Shown piece after piece: positions 1-9,297 of a stretch of 64,000 nucleotides of DNA (position 1 is its first letter; each line of letters opens with the position of its first letter). The position numbers and the translations under genes were made by a program. This DNA comes from JADFWK01 sp035527895 (GTDB lineage Bacteria; Desulfobacterota; DSM-4660; Desulfatiglandales; B25-G16), in assembly GCA_035527895.1 (NCBI GenBank), contig DATKZQ010000050.1, positions 1 to 64,000 on the forward strand. Reading direction: 5' to 3'. The notes under the pieces are model-generated. The model saw nothing but the letters and a program-made list of their open reading frames with translations, did not search any database and had not been told where the DNA came from.

Positions 1-330
1 GTACACCCGAGAAACCGACCTCAGCGCCACCTCAAACTCTCTCTTGTAAGATATAACCTTCAGGAGCCTTCAGCCCTCATATGGTTTATCGTAATGGTGT
101 TAAAGTTGGGTGGCACCTGATCAGGTCTTGCTCTATATAAGCGCCAAAATCGTGCCAGGTGGTGTTCTTAAAAATATCATTAAAGATTCCAAATAGTTAG
201 CTCATCTCAGCATAAAACTGACTCCGTGAACCTGCCGAAAATTGTCAGAATATTGCAAAATACGTCAGGGGCAACAAGGCCCTCGAATCAGAATCAGAAA
301 CACTGCGCCCGTTCAAGGACCGTGATCCTG
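1..330. other. Intergenic, no gene seen
   Basis: No convincing coding frame or RNA gene is visible before the stop of the leftward DUF4412 gene at 331. An open frame on the + strand from 226 runs antisense through that gene and has no recognisable product. Confidence 0.5.
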
Positions 331-915
331 CTACTTTTTGGGGAAAGACATGCCCGGGATGCTCATTTTCTGGTATCCCCGGGGAACCTCAAACAGGGAG
401 TCACTGACCCCGCCTTCCTTGATGTTACTGTATTCAGTCACCATCTCGCCTTGGGGACCGTGGTAGACTATTTTGATGGGATAGTTGAGCTTCCTGGCGT
501 ACCACTGGGTCATCTTGCCCATGGCCTTGTCGTGGTAAGTGATAAGGTGCTTGTCGCAATTGTACCCGTTGATCTTCTCGGTTCCCACCTTTTTCTTTGT
601 GGCGATCTTAGCCAGTTCTTTGTCAGATCCCGCCGCGGTGGCCATGGATCCCATGGCAGGCATCTCAATATACATCTTTTCCTCGGGCTCTAACGTGATG
701 GTCTTGTCCGTAGCCAAGTCCATGATGGTGATCCCCTCCTCGAACTCCATGCGCATCTTATTGCCCTTGACAAAGAACTTCCCCTTCTTTACCTCGTCGC
801 CCATCTTCTGGATGAGGTCCGCCGAAAACTCGGCGGCTAAAACCGGCCCGGAGAATGTCACCAGGCAACCCAAGACCGTCAACCCAGCAATTAACCTACA
901 GATTGATTTTTTCAT
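331..915 (-). CDS. Exported DUF4412-type protein
   Basis: A 194-residue protein with an N-terminal signal peptide (MKKSICRLIAGL... ending near VLAAEF), so it is probably periplasmic or outer-membrane associated. The body (about 25-194) has the KGNKMRMEF, ITIMDLATDKTI and MTQWYARKLNYPIKI segments typical of DUF4412/LolA-like lipid-binding folds. The start at 915 is preferred to the in-frame ATG at 990 because an AGGGGAGGGGAG ribosome site lies just upstream and the signal peptide begins there. It is monocistronic. The function is not established; a role in handling lipid or hydrophobic ligands is inference from the fold. Confidence 0.75.
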   Translation of the reverse strand: MKKSICRLIAGLTVLGCLVTFSGPVLAAEFSADLIQKMGDEVKKGKFFVKGNKMRMEFEEGITIMDLATDKTITLEPEEKMYIEMPAMGSMATAAGSDKELAKIATKKKVGTEKINGYNCDKHLITYHDKAMGKMTQWYARKLNYPIKIVYHGPQGEMVTEYSNIKEGGVSDSLFEVPRGYQKMSIPGMSFPKK

Positions 916-1403
916 GATCTCCCCTCCCCTTGAATAGCTCCTTTGAAGGAGCCCGTTATAGATAAGAGCAAACCCCTGCAGCCTCACCATGGTCTTGACC
1001 CTCGGCCGCAGCCTATTACAGCAACCCCCCAGCTCCGTGTCAAGGAGGTTTTAAGGGTGTGTTTTCCAAGAAAAAGGGTGTGATTCAGGCGTACAAATAA
1101 TCAGGTATGACTTGAATTATCATCATCTGTGAAGTATTGTCCTAGCTCGTGAGTGCAAAGCTGACCGCAAGGCCCCGGAACGGGATACACCATTTCTTGG
1201 TTCTTCCGCATAGGCGGGACCCCGTACCATTGTTTAAACCGTAGCCCTGAAAGAACAGACGTATTGGGGATATCAGCTGGCATGCCGATTTCCGGGCAAG
1301 CCACAGGCTCGGCTCGATTCCCGCAACGGGGCACATTCAAAATGTTGTTTTCAAGAAATGCTGACTAGGGCTTTGATTTCAGGGATTATGTGGGAGATAG
1401 GCG
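916..1403. other. Intergenic, divergent promoter region
   Basis: About 490 bp between the leftward DUF4412 gene and the rightward ggt-like gene. Both ribosome sites are visible at the edges. The overlapping leftward frames between 1101 and 1340 show no domain and no ribosome site, so none is called. Confidence 0.4.
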
Positions 1404-3029
1404 ATGGAGTTTTCATACGACCAGAAGAGGGAGTGGCACAGTCCTGCCCAGAGATCCGTGGCCATGGGGCGTGGGGGTATGGTTGCGTCAAGTCACCATT
1501 TGGCAACGCTTGCCGGATATAAGGTCCTCTGCAAAGGCGGGAACGCTGTAGATGCCTGTGTTGCCATGATCAGCACCCTGAATGTTGTGGAACCGCATTC
1601 AGTGGGGCTCGGCGGTGATGCCTTTGCCCTCATCTACAGAGCCAGAGAAAATGAAATTATCGGCATGAATGCAAGCGGAAGGGCGCCGTATGGTGCTCGC
1701 AGGGACTGGTTTTACGACAGGGGTATGAAAGCTATACCTGAGCATGGCATCCTGTCAGTAACCGTGCCGGGCGCCTTACATGGTTGGGCTCAAGCAGTGG
1801 AACGATACGGAAACCTGAAGCTGCCAGATGTATTTGAGGATGCCATCGGCTACGCGGAGAATGGGTTTCCCGTTACCGAGGTTATCGCCGGCGAGTGGAA
1901 GAATATGGAGCCAATCCTTCTCAGCCGGGAAGGCGCTTCAAAAACCTTTCTCATTGATGATAAGGCACCTCGACCGGGACAGATTTTTCACAATAAAGAC
2001 TTGGCCCAGGCCTACCGGAAGATAGCCCGGGAGGGCATCGAAACCTTTTATGGCGGTGAAATCGGCAGGGCAATCGTGGATTTCTCGAGGAAAAACGATG
2101 GGTTGCTTTCCATGAAAGACCTGGAGACCCATACGACGACCTGGGTGAAACCGCTCTCTACTGATTACCGGGGGTACACGGTTTACGAACTGCCTCCAAA
2201 CGGGCAGGGGGTTACCGCCCTGGAGATGCTCAATATCCTCGAGGGTTTCGATATAGAGCGATTTGGGCAGAATAGCGCGGAGTATCTCCACTGCCTCATT
2301 GAGGCAAAGAAGATTGCCTTTGGTGATCGCGACTCCTATGTAAGTGATCCTGAGTTTGAAAGGATACCCACCGATACCTTGCTCTCAAAGGAATACGCAA
2401 AAGAGTGCGGAAAGAAGATCGATCCGAATAAGGCCTTGGTCCCCCCTGGGCCATCCACCTGCGCGGGACGATCAGACACGGTGTTTGTTACGGCTGTTGA
2501 TCAGGAGAGGAATGCGGTTTCGTTCATCAGCAGCATTTATGAGCATTTCGGTTCGTTGATGGTTGTGGATGGAACCGGTATTGTCTTGCAGAACAGGGGA
2601 AAATCATTTAATTTGAATGCTGACCACCCAAACCGAATCGAACCGCACAAGCGTCCCATGCATACCATTATACCGGGAATGGTATTTAAGGATGGTCGGT
2701 TTCTTATGAGCTTCGGGGTGATGGGCGGCGATATGCAGCCTCAGGGACACGCGCAGTTCCTGATCAACCTCATTGACTTTAAAATGAATCTCCAAGAAGC
2801 GGTCGATGCCCCGAGAGTAAGGCATTTGCAGAATCGAGAAGTGTATCTGGAGGAGGGCATTTCAGAAGAAACTGCGTCAGCGCTCAAGGAGAAAGGCCAT
2901 CGCATTGTTCGGGTGTCACCGCCGGTGAATCAAGTTGGCGGAGGGCAGGCCATTTATCTGGATCGGGGCCAGAGTGTCCTGCTTGGAGCATCTGACAGGA
3001 GGAAAGACGGCTTGGCATTGGGATACTAA
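1404..3029 (+). CDS. ggt: Gamma-glutamyltransferase family protein
   Basis: A 541-residue Ntn-hydrolase of the gamma-glutamyltranspeptidase family, which cleaves gamma-glutamyl bonds such as that of glutathione after self-processing into two chains. The N-terminal half has the family block ASSHHLATLAGYKVL and GGNAVDAC. The predicted processing site and nucleophile is Thr359 in SDTVFVTAVD, followed by NAVSFISSIYEHFGS and the GGDMQPQGHAQ block. The DTV version of the nucleophile motif resembles YwrD-like homologues rather than the classical TTH of E. coli Ggt. No signal peptide is evident, so it is probably cytoplasmic; substrate is therefore uncertain. GGGAGATAG precedes the ATG. Confidence 0.88.
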   Translation: MEFSYDQKREWHSPAQRSVAMGRGGMVASSHHLATLAGYKVLCKGGNAVDACVAMISTLNVVEPHSVGLGGDAFALIYRARENEIIGMNASGRAPYGARRDWFYDRGMKAIPEHGILSVTVPGALHGWAQAVERYGNLKLPDVFEDAIGYAENGFPVTEVIAGEWKNMEPILLSREGASKTFLIDDKAPRPGQIFHNKDLAQAYRKIAREGIETFYGGEIGRAIVDFSRKNDGLLSMKDLETHTTTWVKPLSTDYRGYTVYELPPNGQGVTALEMLNILEGFDIERFGQNSAEYLHCLIEAKKIAFGDRDSYVSDPEFERIPTDTLLSKEYAKECGKKIDPNKALVPPGPSTCAGRSDTVFVTAVDQERNAVSFISSIYEHFGSLMVVDGTGIVLQNRGKSFNLNADHPNRIEPHKRPMHTIIPGMVFKDGRFLMSFGVMGGDMQPQGHAQFLINLIDFKMNLQEAVDAPRVRHLQNREVYLEEGISEETASALKEKGHRIVRVSPPVNQVGGGQAIYLDRGQSVLLGASDRRKDGLALGY

Positions 3030-3159
3030 GGAGTTGGCGCTTCTTTAACCTTTAACATGGTATGTGCTGTGTCAGCTTCGTCACTGGTGAGTGTTAGTAC
3101 AAGCCCTGGGAGTCTCCGTCTGGCTCACCTAAACCCCACCTCTGTGGCCACATCCCGCG

Positions 3160-3259
3160 AGGCCAATAGATATCGCCTTGAGAAAATGGGCATGGCCGGA
3201 TAGGGATAAGTATGTACACGTTCTCTAATCAAGATAGCACTGAGTAAACACTTTTGAAC
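3160..3259 (+). repeat. Dispersed direct repeat, copy A
   Basis: About 100 bp that recurs at 9749-9850 in the same orientation. The first 28 bases (AGGCCAATAG through the GAGAAAAT end) are identical, then GCATGGCCG is shared, the middle is diverged, and both copies end in ACTTTTGAAC at the same distance. It lies in the spacer before the HEAT-repeat gene and codes for nothing visible. Confidence 0.7.
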
Positions 3260-3285
3260 GATACCAAGGGGTTAGCAGGTCTTCT

Positions 3286-4773
3286 ATGAGTCGATGTCTT
3301 TATGCGGCCAAGGTGCTTCTCCTGGGTCTCTTTGTAGGCCAGGTTTTAGCCACCATACAGGTATATCTCTCAAATGTAGCCCTCTATCATACCCTCACCC
3401 TCATGAGAGACGCTGGTTATCTCGTGGTGCCCAACCAACGGATCATGCCCCGACTCCAAGAATTTGGTCCTGCCTTTTTTGGGGGTCTCTTTTTTTCCTT
3501 GAGTGTGGGCGCCGGCCTTTCACTTGCTTCCTTTGCCGTGGCCTGGATGTGGGACCGGGCTTTTAAACGCAATAGGCCCTTCTTGGCGCTTTTCTGTTTG
3601 CTTTGGGTAGGGGTAATCGTAGCCGTGAACCGCCGGGGCTTTTGTGTCATGGTGAGTTCGTATTTCCTGATCATACCGCCGTTGGCGTGGGTGGCCACGA
3701 TACGATGGATGCCTGTGCCGGTCAAACACGGGGCATGGGCGAAAAGGTTGATTCATTGCATCCCCATCGCCTTGTTGGCCCTTTTGTGGTCATCTCAGAT
3801 GGACAAAGACATCTTCACAGACATTAGAGACCATCTACTCGTATCCAATCCCATAGGCAAGCGGGTCAACGATTTCTATTACACCTACACCCTGTACCCA
3901 GCCGAGGTCTTCAAATCATTAGACCAGAGGATGCTCAAGGCATGCACTATTGAATCTGTCGAGGAAAGCTCGGTGGTTTCGCATCTTGAGCGAGGATTGC
4001 TCAAACACGATTATCTTATCGTGCCAACACATAAGGCCATATCATTGAAGATAACGCAGGAAGACAATGAACTCTTGTTCCGCAATAAGGAAAAGGTGAT
4101 ACTCAGGGCTACCGTGCAGGATTTTGTCTCCAGGACCGGAGGTATCTTGAAGGACCTCTCTGAAAGAAGTGATCGGTATGCCCTTTTCCGCAAATTCACC
4201 TTTTTTTCCCTTTTGATTGGCTTCCCGATCGCCTTGTACATCTTGTTCCATGCCCTGTTCTGCATACTATTGCGTCTCTTTTTCGATTCAAACACCTCTT
4301 TGGTGGCTGCCTCCCTTCTTTGTCTTTTGATTGGTGTTGCGCTCCTGGTTCATGTACACAGGAGCAGCGGGATAAGGATCGAGACAAGGGCCCTGGCTGT
4401 GGCATTGGAATCGGAGCGATGGCAGGAAAGGGTTGCGGCCCTGAAGGTCTTCGGAGACAAGGGTCTTGAGATAGAGGGGTTTCCCGTCTACCAAGAGATA
4501 CGCAAAAGTCCCCATGTACCCGAGCGCTACTGGTTGGCACGGGCATTGGGGGTGAGCCGAAAGGACGCAACCTATCGGGATCTCCTGGCCTTTCTTGATG
4601 ATCCCCACCCCACTGTCGTTTCCATGGCCTTCTATGCCTTGGGACAGAGGGGAGACAGGAGAGCAATCAGAGAGATCAAGGAAAGGATTGAGACCTCCGA
4701 TGACTGGTACAACCAATGGTACGCCTATAGGGCACTCAAGGCACTTGGATGGAAGCAAGGTCGATCGAAATAA
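3286..4773 (+). CDS. Polytopic membrane protein with C-terminal HEAT-like repeats
   Basis: 495 residues. Hydrophobic segments are visible at about 8-28, 60-88, 98-115, 120-140 and 155-170. A central hydrophilic section (about 170-300) follows, then two more membrane segments near 303-330 and 335-358. The last ~120 residues (from RALAVALESERWQERVAALK to the end) read as PBS-lyase/HEAT-type helical repeats, e.g. DPHPTVVSMAFYALGQRGD. HEAT arrays usually mediate protein contacts, so a scaffold role is inferred. The 3' end overlaps the CPBP protease start by 25 bp, suggesting translational coupling and a joint role. I do not recognise a named family for the N-terminal part. Confidence 0.7.
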   Translation: MSRCLYAAKVLLLGLFVGQVLATIQVYLSNVALYHTLTLMRDAGYLVVPNQRIMPRLQEFGPAFFGGLFFSLSVGAGLSLASFAVAWMWDRAFKRNRPFLALFCLLWVGVIVAVNRRGFCVMVSSYFLIIPPLAWVATIRWMPVPVKHGAWAKRLIHCIPIALLALLWSSQMDKDIFTDIRDHLLVSNPIGKRVNDFYYTYTLYPAEVFKSLDQRMLKACTIESVEESSVVSHLERGLLKHDYLIVPTHKAISLKITQEDNELLFRNKEKVILRATVQDFVSRTGGILKDLSERSDRYALFRKFTFFSLLIGFPIALYILFHALFCILLRLFFDSNTSLVAASLLCLLIGVALLVHVHRSSGIRIETRALAVALESERWQERVAALKVFGDKGLEIEGFPVYQEIRKSPHVPERYWLARALGVSRKDATYRDLLAFLDDPHPTVVSMAFYALGQRGDRRAIREIKERIETSDDWYNQWYAYRALKALGWKQGRSK

Positions 4774-5393
4774 AGGCTTTTTTGCTATCCCTTGGGGCAA
4801 TCATCCTCATTGAGGGGGCTGCACGGTTGCTGATTTCCAGGGGCCTCTATAATCCCATGATTGTTCTTGGGGGGACACGCGTTCTTGAAACAGGGATTAT
4901 TGTCTCTTCTGTCCTGCTCTGGGGGAAGGGGCTCCCATCAATAGGTCTGGCCCGGGCAAAGATAACTCCCGGCATCAGGAGGGGCCTCATATGGTCCGCC
5001 GGCTTTGCACTAGTTGCCGCCTTTGCATCTGTTGTACTGTACGTGGTGGGACTTGACCCCCTGAAACTCATAGCGGTCCGCTTGCCGGGGAGGCTTAGTG
5101 AAATCCTGATTTTCTTTCTGATTGGCGGGATAGTCGGGCCCATAGCAGAAGAGATGTTCTTCAGGGGAATGCTTTACGGTTTCCTAAGGCGGTGGGGCAT
5201 CGTGGTAGCCATTGTTGTGAGCACCGGCGTATTCGTGCTGGCTCACCCCATTTCACAGGGGTTCCCTATCCCTCAGGCGGTAGGAGGTATCGTTTTTGCC
5301 CTTGCATATGAGATTGAAGGAAGTCTCATGACCCCGATTGTTGTCCATGTCCTCGGTAATCTGGCGCTCTTTACGCTTTCACTCATTGCTTAG
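4749..5393 (+). CDS. CPBP-family intramembrane protease
   Basis: A 214-residue integral membrane protein of the CPBP/Abi family (relatives of Rce1). The signature is intact: Glu134-Glu135 and Arg139 in GPIAEEMFFRG, His166 in VLAHP, and His200/Asn204 in VVHVLGNL. Known relatives cleave prenylated proteins or mediate bacteriocin self-protection; the substrate here is unknown. The start lies inside the upstream HEAT-repeat gene, with which it probably forms an operon. A diverged, truncated paralogue lies at 6752-7039. Confidence 0.88.
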   Translation: MEARSIEIKAFLLSLGAIILIEGAARLLISRGLYNPMIVLGGTRVLETGIIVSSVLLWGKGLPSIGLARAKITPGIRRGLIWSAGFALVAAFASVVLYVVGLDPLKLIAVRLPGRLSEILIFFLIGGIVGPIAEEMFFRGMLYGFLRRWGIVVAIVVSTGVFVLAHPISQGFPIPQAVGGIVFALAYEIEGSLMTPIVVHVLGNLALFTLSLIA

Positions 5394-5459
5394 AAGGCTC
5401 GCCGGGGGGATTCCCAAATGCTTTGCCTCCACGATCACCTATGATTTCGAACCTATCTG

Positions 5460-5730
5460 ATACCAAGTTGCATTCAAACGGGTACTATTTATAGACGTCA
5501 TTGCGAACGAATGTGAAGCAATCCCTGGCCCAGACCTGGTTTTTTTGAAACTATGTATATGATACTAACCTATTGAAATTATTCACAGTCTATGCCCGCA
5601 GCTTAGTGCCTCGCGCCAGGGCGGGCTCAATAAGATAGATTGCCACGTCGCGGAGTTTACCCGCCTGAGGCTGGTTAATCCTGAGCAAAGTCGAAGGGCT
5701 CCTCGTAATGACATGATTGCAACTTGGTAT
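5460..5730. mobile_element. MITE-like palindromic element
   Basis: Perfect 13-bp terminal inverted repeats ATACCAAGTTGCA (5460-5472) and its complement (5718-5730). Inside them is a second inverted pair: GTCATTGCGAACGAA...AAGCAATCC near 5498-5532 and GATTGCCACGTCGC... through CTCGTAATGAC near 5638-5712. There is no coding capacity. Similar TCATTGCGA / GATTGCCACG arms are, as I recall, a common dispersed repeat in deltaproteobacterial genomes. It sits between the CPBP gene and the toxin-antitoxin pair. Confidence 0.75.
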
Positions 5731-5927
5731 GAATCCAGCACTCCAGCCAAGGGAAGAAACTTGTTAGTATAGGGATTTCCTTTCTGAAGTCCCGCTTGAT
5801 GCTCTGTATGGAGGCCTCCTTCTCATAGAAGCCTCCGTCACTTCTCGCTCTTCTCAGACCATTTTTCATTTGACTAGTTACTTTCTAAAGTTTATAGTAT
5901 GAAGTATTAACTCTAAGGGGTGTATGA

Positions 5928-6164
5928 ATGAAAGCCACAGCCAAAGATCTCCGTTTTCATTCGAAAGAACTGCTTGATACCGTTAGTAGAGGCGAAGAAG
6001 TCATTATCACCTATCGCGGTAAGTCTTGCGCCAAGCTTGTTCCTTACAATGAAGGAAACGATAAGAAAATGTTCAAGGACAAACTATTTGGTATTTGGAA
6101 AGACAATGAAAAAGTAAAAGATATTGATGAATATGTCAGAGAATTAAGAAAGAGTAGATTGTAA
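5928..6164 (+). CDS. Phd/YefM-type antitoxin
   Basis: A 78-residue protein. The start MKATAKDLRFHSKELLD and GEEVIITYRGKSCAKLVPY match the Phd/YefM DNA-binding fold, in which the N-terminal domain binds the operator and the C-terminal tail (about 50-78) wraps the toxin. The next gene starts at the base after its stop. By family rule the pair should repress its own promoter. TAAGGGGTG lies upstream of the ATG. Confidence 0.88.
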   Translation: MKATAKDLRFHSKELLDTVSRGEEVIITYRGKSCAKLVPYNEGNDKKMFKDKLFGIWKDNEKVKDIDEYVRELRKSRL

Positions 6165-6545
6165 ATGTTGCTTATTGATACGGACGTCCTCATTTGGTAC
6201 ATGAGGGGTAATGAGAGTGCTTACGGAGCAATTGAAGGTAATCTGCCATTTTCTATTTCAGTTGTCACCTACATAGAGTTAGTTCAAGGAATGAGAAATA
6301 AGGATGAATTAAACTGCTTACGGAAAACTCTCAAAGACTGGGAAACGAAAATCCTTTATATATCAGAGGAAATTTCTGCCAAAGCAATGTTTTATGTGGA
6401 GCAACATTATTTAAGTCATTCCTTACAGCTCGCTGATGCTCTAATAGGTGCTACCGCTGTATCATATGGCCTTCCTATTCTTACAGGGAATGATAAGCAC
6501 TACAAAGTCATCAAGCATGTTCAAATAAAGAAATTCCGTCTGTAA
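6165..6545 (+). CDS. vapC: VapC-type PIN-domain toxin
   Basis: A 126-residue PIN-domain ribonuclease. Acidic metal-binding positions are visible: Asp5 and Asp7 in LLIDTDVLIW, the Glu of TYIELVQG, Asp in LQLADALIGA, and Asp in LTGNDKHY. VapC toxins usually cleave initiator tRNA or rRNA. It follows the antitoxin without a gap. The pair sits in visibly AT-richer DNA than its neighbours, between a MITE-like palindrome and a decayed CPBP copy, which suggests acquisition by transfer. Confidence 0.9.
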   Translation: MLLIDTDVLIWYMRGNESAYGAIEGNLPFSISVVTYIELVQGMRNKDELNCLRKTLKDWETKILYISEEISAKAMFYVEQHYLSHSLQLADALIGATAVSYGLPILTGNDKHYKVIKHVQIKKFRL

Positions 6546-6751
6546 TTTATGTGCCTCACGCATATTTATGTGCCCCAGGCACATTCCACTCTGCCCGTTC
6601 TTTAATTTCCGCACACTCTGCACGAACGGCCCCCTTCTTTTGGTGGTTGAGCCCCTCTTCGAAGTCGTCAACATGCCCATAGGGGACATAAGATCATAAG
6701 ATTTATTCAATTAGGAGTGAATACGAGTGTGACTTTACCAGCTCTCTTCCT

Positions 6752-7039
6752 TTGCTGACGGCTTTGCTGATGGCTGGCTGGCTTAGATTTAATTGCGCTA
6801 TCTTTTTTAGGGGAATGCTCTATGGATTTTTCAGAAGGTGGGGCATCGTGGTCGCTCTTCTCATAAGCACGGCCACACTTGTGCTCACACACCCCGTTTT
6901 CCCTACAATTCCACTCCCTCTGCTGGTAGGAGGGATCGTGTTTGCCGTTGCCTATGAGGTGGAGGCAAACTTCGTGGTTCCCATTACCATTCACGGCCCG
7001 GGAAACCTGGCAATCTTTACCCTATCATTGATATATTAG
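6752..7039 (+). pseudogene. Truncated CPBP protease paralogue
   Basis: The frame from about residue 18 (AIFFRGMLYGFFRRWGIVV) aligns with the last ~80 residues of the intact CPBP gene at 4749-5393, including ITIHGPGNLAIFTLSLIY at the end. The N-terminal membrane segments and the catalytic Glu pair (EE in the intact gene) are missing, while the downstream Arg, LTHP and the second His remain. The two DNAs are clearly related but diverged over the shared part, so this is an old decayed duplicate. It is not expected to be an active protease. Confidence 0.75.
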
Positions 7040-7116
7040 GGGAATTGCCGGGTTTCTGCCGCGCTTCTTGCCTGCACGCATCTCTGGTCATGGCCTCGCC
7101 CGTATCGCTGATATCC

Positions 7117-9156
7117 CTAAAATTTAATCTCAAGCCCAGCCAGCCAATTCCTTTCCGGTGCCGGGTAGAAATTGACTCCTGTTGGCGATGCAACACCCCG
7201 CAGCACCGCATACTCGGAATACTCCTCGTTCGTGATGTTGTTCACTCCAAAGAATGCCTTCAGAGAATTCCACTCATAAGCGATCCTGGCATTGATAGTG
7301 GCCCAGCTATCCAGTTTATCGAACTGGTTTGCCTGGTCGCTTATGGCGTAACTGGAGGCCACGTAGTTGTAGTCCGCCGAGAAGGTGAACCCCGGAACCA
7401 TGTCGTAGATCCGAAAACCCAGATTAGCCCTGTGCCTGGGCACGGCAGGTATATCATTGTCTTTAAAGGGATCCTTCTCAAAGGTAGCCTTCTCAAACGT
7501 GTAGTTACCGAAGATCGTCATTTTCTTCAGAAGATCGGCCTTTGCCCCGACCTCCACGCCTTGGTGCAAGGTCTCTGGATGGTTTTCGTTGCCAAACGAA
7601 GGAAACCTGTTCAAGAAGATCTCGTCTTTGATTTCAGCACGAAACAAGGTCACATTTGCCCGGATATCCGGCGTAATAAAGTGCCTCATGCCCAACTCGT
7701 AATGCCGCCCCCGCTGTGGTTTGAGATTCGAATTCACCCGGATTTTCCCGGTGTCGTAGTCGAACACGACGATTTCGTCGGTAAGGGGAAAACGAAAGCT
7801 GCGGTTGGCCCGGACAAACAGAGACGACTTATCGCTATACAGGTAGGTGAGCCCGGCACTGTAAGCATTTTCCCGCTCGGTCACGGTAGCATCGAGGGAA
7901 GCGAGCGGGAAAGCACTGAGGTCCTGCCGGCTGAGGTCGTATTCAACCCGCTCATGTCGAGCTCCCGCTGAGAGAATCAGGTTGTCCCGCAACGAGAATT
8001 CGTCGTTGAGGTAAAACCCACGAGAACCCCTTTTGATATCGGCAAGTCCAGAAAGTACCGCAACGGGACTGAAGAAACCGGAGAATGCCTTCAGGTCCTG
8101 TTTTGTCCAGTAGAGGTCAATGCCCCCGATGAGCGTGTTGGCTCGGTTCAAGACTGCCCCGTCCCATACATAACGAGGTGTTAGGGCCCAGGTTTCCGTT
8201 TCGCCCTCCGCAGCGGACGGGAACTGGGGGTCTGGAAATCGTGAATCGCTCTCCCGATTCCTGTAAGACAAATCGGCTTTAATGCTCCCGGGCGCGCCAA
8301 GATCCAGATCAAATCCAAGCTTGAGGTACTGATCGGTGCTCTCGGCATCATCCAGGGGGCTTGTGGTGGCCCTTCGGTCAACGTCTACCTGCTCCTTGGT
8401 GAGGGAACCTGGCTGGCCATAGTCATCGGAGTGAAGCGAACCGCTCAGATTCAGACTCATGGATTCCGTTGCATCAAAAACGATTTTCCCGCCAAGGTCC
8501 TTAGCGCGGAATTCCCCGTTGTCCCTGTAGCCGTCGGTGGAATCATAACTCGCGAACAGGGAAGCCCCAATTCTATCGCTGCCACCGCTAATGGAGGCTG
8601 TTTCCTTGTTTCGTGAATAACTGCCGAACGTTGCGCCAATGTTGATGCTCGGTTTCTCGGACGGGATCTTCGTAATGATATTGATCACCCCACCGACCGC
8701 ATTGTCACCGTACAGAACCGTACCGGTCCCCCTGACAATTTCTATGCGCTCGACCTGGTCCAGCGGTATTTGTGTCCAATCGACCCCGCTCAGATCGATT
8801 TCATTGACGCGACGCCCGTCCACCAGCACGAGAGCGTTGTAAGGGCCGGTTTCGCCAAATCCCCGCAGATCAACCTCTGAGCGTTTACCGTTGCCCAAGA
8901 GGTCTCTCACAACGATCCCCTCCTCAGAACGCAGGAGATCGACCACGGTTTTTGCGTTTGAATTCTTAATATCTTTCTCATCGATTACCGTGACATTTGC
9001 CGGCACTTTTTCGATGCTCTGTTCAGCCCTCGCTGCGGTGACCACTACTTCTTCCAGCGTCACGTCCGGATCACTTCCCTGGGCGCATACACCGCTCATC
9101 ACGGGAACAAAAAGAAAAACCGTTGCCAAGAAAACTGTAGCCTTCCATGTGCTCAT
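7117..9156 (-). CDS. btuB: TonB-dependent outer-membrane receptor, BtuB-like
   Basis: 679 residues. It has a signal peptide ending near GVCAQG, then a TonB-box-like LEEVVVTA, a plug domain (about 35-155, with VLVDGRRVNEIDLSGVDW and VERIEIVRGTGTVLYG), then a 22-strand-type barrel ending in LAGLEIKF with a terminal Phe. Receptors of this class import scarce ligands using TonB-ExbB-ExbD energy. The cobalamin riboswitch directly upstream indicates vitamin B12 or another corrinoid as the ligand. The matching TonB complex and BtuFCD importer are at 42.6-47.2 kb, also behind a B12 riboswitch. Confidence 0.88.
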   Translation of the reverse strand: MSTWKATVFLATVFLFVPVMSGVCAQGSDPDVTLEEVVVTAARAEQSIEKVPANVTVIDEKDIKNSNAKTVVDLLRSEEGIVVRDLLGNGKRSEVDLRGFGETGPYNALVLVDGRRVNEIDLSGVDWTQIPLDQVERIEIVRGTGTVLYGDNAVGGVINIITKIPSEKPSINIGATFGSYSRNKETASISGGSDRIGASLFASYDSTDGYRDNGEFRAKDLGGKIVFDATESMSLNLSGSLHSDDYGQPGSLTKEQVDVDRRATTSPLDDAESTDQYLKLGFDLDLGAPGSIKADLSYRNRESDSRFPDPQFPSAAEGETETWALTPRYVWDGAVLNRANTLIGGIDLYWTKQDLKAFSGFFSPVAVLSGLADIKRGSRGFYLNDEFSLRDNLILSAGARHERVEYDLSRQDLSAFPLASLDATVTERENAYSAGLTYLYSDKSSLFVRANRSFRFPLTDEIVVFDYDTGKIRVNSNLKPQRGRHYELGMRHFITPDIRANVTLFRAEIKDEIFLNRFPSFGNENHPETLHQGVEVGAKADLLKKMTIFGNYTFEKATFEKDPFKDNDIPAVPRHRANLGFRIYDMVPGFTFSADYNYVASSYAISDQANQFDKLDSWATINARIAYEWNSLKAFFGVNNITNEEYSEYAVLRGVASPTGVNFYPAPERNWLAGLEIKF

Positions 9157-9195
9157 CGCTTCACACTCCTTTCCTGTATCTTTGTTTCAGGTCCG

Positions 9196-9236
9196 GAAAA
9201 AAATCCCCGGACCGATTGAAGTCGATCCGGGGATTT
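9196..9236 (-). terminator. Intrinsic terminator of the btuB leader
   Basis: On the minus strand a 10-bp stem (AATCCCCGGA, with its partner) closes a 14-nt loop and is followed by a run of seven T. It lies between the cobalamin riboswitch and the btuB start codon, the arrangement expected for riboswitch-controlled premature termination. Confidence 0.85.
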
Positions 9237-9297
9237 CCCTTTTTTATCCTCGCAATCAGCAGGCTAACCGTGTCCGCGAAGGCTAAGCCCCCTTCGT

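Noticed and set aside
226..693. 155-codon open frame on the + strand
   Set aside because: Antisense to the DUF4412 gene, which has a signal peptide, ribosome site and family motifs; the + frame has no recognisable domain.
1101..1340. Overlapping leftward frames of 64-79 codons
   Set aside because: No ribosome site, no domain, and two frames compete over the same DNA.
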